Origin: Candidatus Nitrosopumilus sp. | GTDB lineage: Archaea; Thermoproteota; Nitrososphaeria; Nitrososphaerales; Nitrosopumilaceae | DNA length: 6,130 nt | Assembly: GCA_022758935.1 (NCBI GenBank) | Contig: JAEMQG010000089.1 | Span: 1-6,130, forward strand | Direction: 5' to 3' | Notes under the pieces: generated by a model | The model's input: the letters and a program-made list of their open reading frames with translations, nothing else | The model's database searches: none | What the model was told of the DNA's origin: nothing | Shown: positions 5,276 to 6,130 of the stretch, piece by piece | Numbering within the stretch: the first letter of the stretch is position 1 | Layout of the letters: every line of letters begins with the position of its first letter | Program-made: the position numbers and the translations under genes

Positions 5276-6130
5276 ATGCCTCATAAGGTTCATAATTTGG
5301 TCACATCAAAAATATTTCTATTTGCAATTTCAGTAATTTTACTATCTAGCTTACCTGCATCAATCTTTGCAGCAACTCCAGCATCAGTTGGTCCAAACAG
5401 TCCAACCACTGCAGCAAATATCGCTGGTCCAAATGTGGATTGGGCGAATCCTCAAAATGTAACTACAAGTGATGATGTTAGTGCAACTGCAGCATTATCT
5501 CCTGGTTCTCCTTTGTCTGATGTACTAGTTGCAAATGGCTTTGGCTTTAATGTTCCTGCAGGTGTAACAATTAATGGAATTGCAGTAGATATAGAGCGAA
5601 CTTCAACTAATACTGGCAGAGATTTGACAGTCAATCTGACAAAAAATGGCACAGCCGCAGTTGGAACTAGTTTAGCAGTCACAAATGTTAACTGGCCTTC
5701 ATCAGATGCAGTTGCCACATATGGTAACTCTACAAATTTGTGGGGTACAACTTGGACCAGTTCTGAAATAAACTCTCCTACCTTTGGTTTAGCAATTTCT
5801 GCCCAAAGAAATACTGGAACCCCAACCCCAGCTATTGATCATATTACAATTACAGTCACATATACAGACAATGCAGCACCAACACCAGGAGCACACATTA
5901 CTCCAGTTAATGGTACATCTGTAAATACAAACCCAATTTTAACATGGAATAACGCAACTGACAATGTTGCACTGGCTGCAACCCCATATGTAGTCACTAT
6001 ATCTAATGATACTGGCTTTACAAATATAGTAGAAACTAGTCTGGCACAATCTGGAACAACATATCCAGTAAGTTCAACACTAGTTTCCGGCACACAATAT
6101 TATTGGAAGGTAGCAGTTTCTGATGCCCAA
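5276..6130 (+). CDS. Secreted beta-sandwich / fibronectin-III-like protein (3'-truncated by window edge)
   Basis: The frame is open from ATG 5276 to the last base, giving 285 codons without a stop; the gene continues beyond the window. Residues 1-32 are a signal peptide (basic start MPHKVH, core IFLFAISVILLSSL, likely cleavage after IFA). Residues ~54-197 form one all-beta domain with the landmarks VDWANPQNV, GFGFNVP, INGIAVDIER, YGNSTNLWGTTWT, FGLAIS and ITITVTYTD. I recognise this pattern as recurring in secreted prokaryotic proteins but cannot give it a secure family name. From ~202 a fibronectin-III-like domain begins (ITPVNGT, PILTWNNATD, YVVTISND, GTQYYWKVAVSDA). At least seven N-x-S/T sequons (61, 120, 124, 151, 212, 226, 244) fit a glycosylated extracellular protein. 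No catalytic motif is visible in this part; binding or structural function is inferred. A TTG at 5297 is a less likely alternative start because it would remove the basic N-terminus of the signal peptide. Confidence 0.85.
   Translation, partial: MPHKVHNLVTSKIFLFAISVILLSSLPASIFAATPASVGPNSPTTAANIAGPNVDWANPQNVTTSDDVSATAALSPGSPLSDVLVANGFGFNVPAGVTINGIAVDIERTSTNTGRDLTVNLTKNGTAAVGTSLAVTNVNWPSSDAVATYGNSTNLWGTTWTSSEINSPTFGLAISAQRNTGTPTPAIDHITITVTYTDNAAPTPGAHITPVNGTSVNTNPILTWNNATDNVALAATPYVVTISNDTGFTNIVETSLAQSGTTYPVSSTLVSGTQYYWKVAVSDAQ

Noticed and set aside
5452..5718. Minus-strand open frames under the third gene (5452-5718 and 5839-6093)
   Set aside because: The + strand frame has a clear signal peptide, domain motifs and an unbroken run to the window end. 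The antisense frames show no recognisable features.

Overview
The window looks like a stretch of an AT-rich archaeal genome, most likely a Nitrososphaerota (Thaumarchaeota) member of the Nitrosopumilus type. That assignment is an inference. It rests on short genes-in-tandem encoding secreted, Thr/Asn/Val-rich modular proteins, archaeal-style TATA elements close to the start codons, no clear bacterial -35/-10 promoters, and T-tract gene ends. No marker gene (rRNA, tRNA, core metabolism) is present to fix the lineage.

There are three genes, all on the + strand and all encoding exported proteins. (1) Positions 2-1345 are the 3' end of a surface protein whose start lies upstream. It shows the tail of one Ig-like domain, one complete Ig-like domain and three SdrD-B-like repeats with Asp/Asn-rich calcium-loop motifs. 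(2) Positions 1436-4912 encode a complete 1158-residue secreted subtilisin-family (S8) protease. It has a signal peptide, a prodomain, a catalytic domain with D169/H205/N293/S493, an extra beta-rich insert before the catalytic Ser, three Ig-like domains and the same three SdrD-B-like repeats. (3) Positions 5276-6130 are the 5' part of another secreted protein: a signal peptide, an all-beta domain and the start of a fibronectin-III-like domain. It runs off the window without a stop.

The most notable structure is a direct duplication. The last ~405 residues of gene 1 and gene 2 (128-1345 and 3692-4912) are close copies at protein and DNA level, including a perfectly identical 41-nt block and the same terminal residues VKIGLH. 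Gene 2 also contains an internal tandem Ig-like repeat with a 94-codon period. A protease and another protein thus share the same C-terminal 'stalk', which may place both at the cell surface.

The short gap between genes 1 and 2 (1346-1435) holds a hairpin and a TATA-like box placed for a leaderless transcript. The 363-bp gap between genes 2 and 3 is extremely AT-rich, has no credible ORF, and holds a T-tract/hairpin gene end, AT palindromes and a promoter for gene 3. I see no CRISPR, tRNA, rRNA, transposase or phage gene. The window reads as a cell-surface/secreted-protein locus rather than a demonstrably new defence or mobile system.
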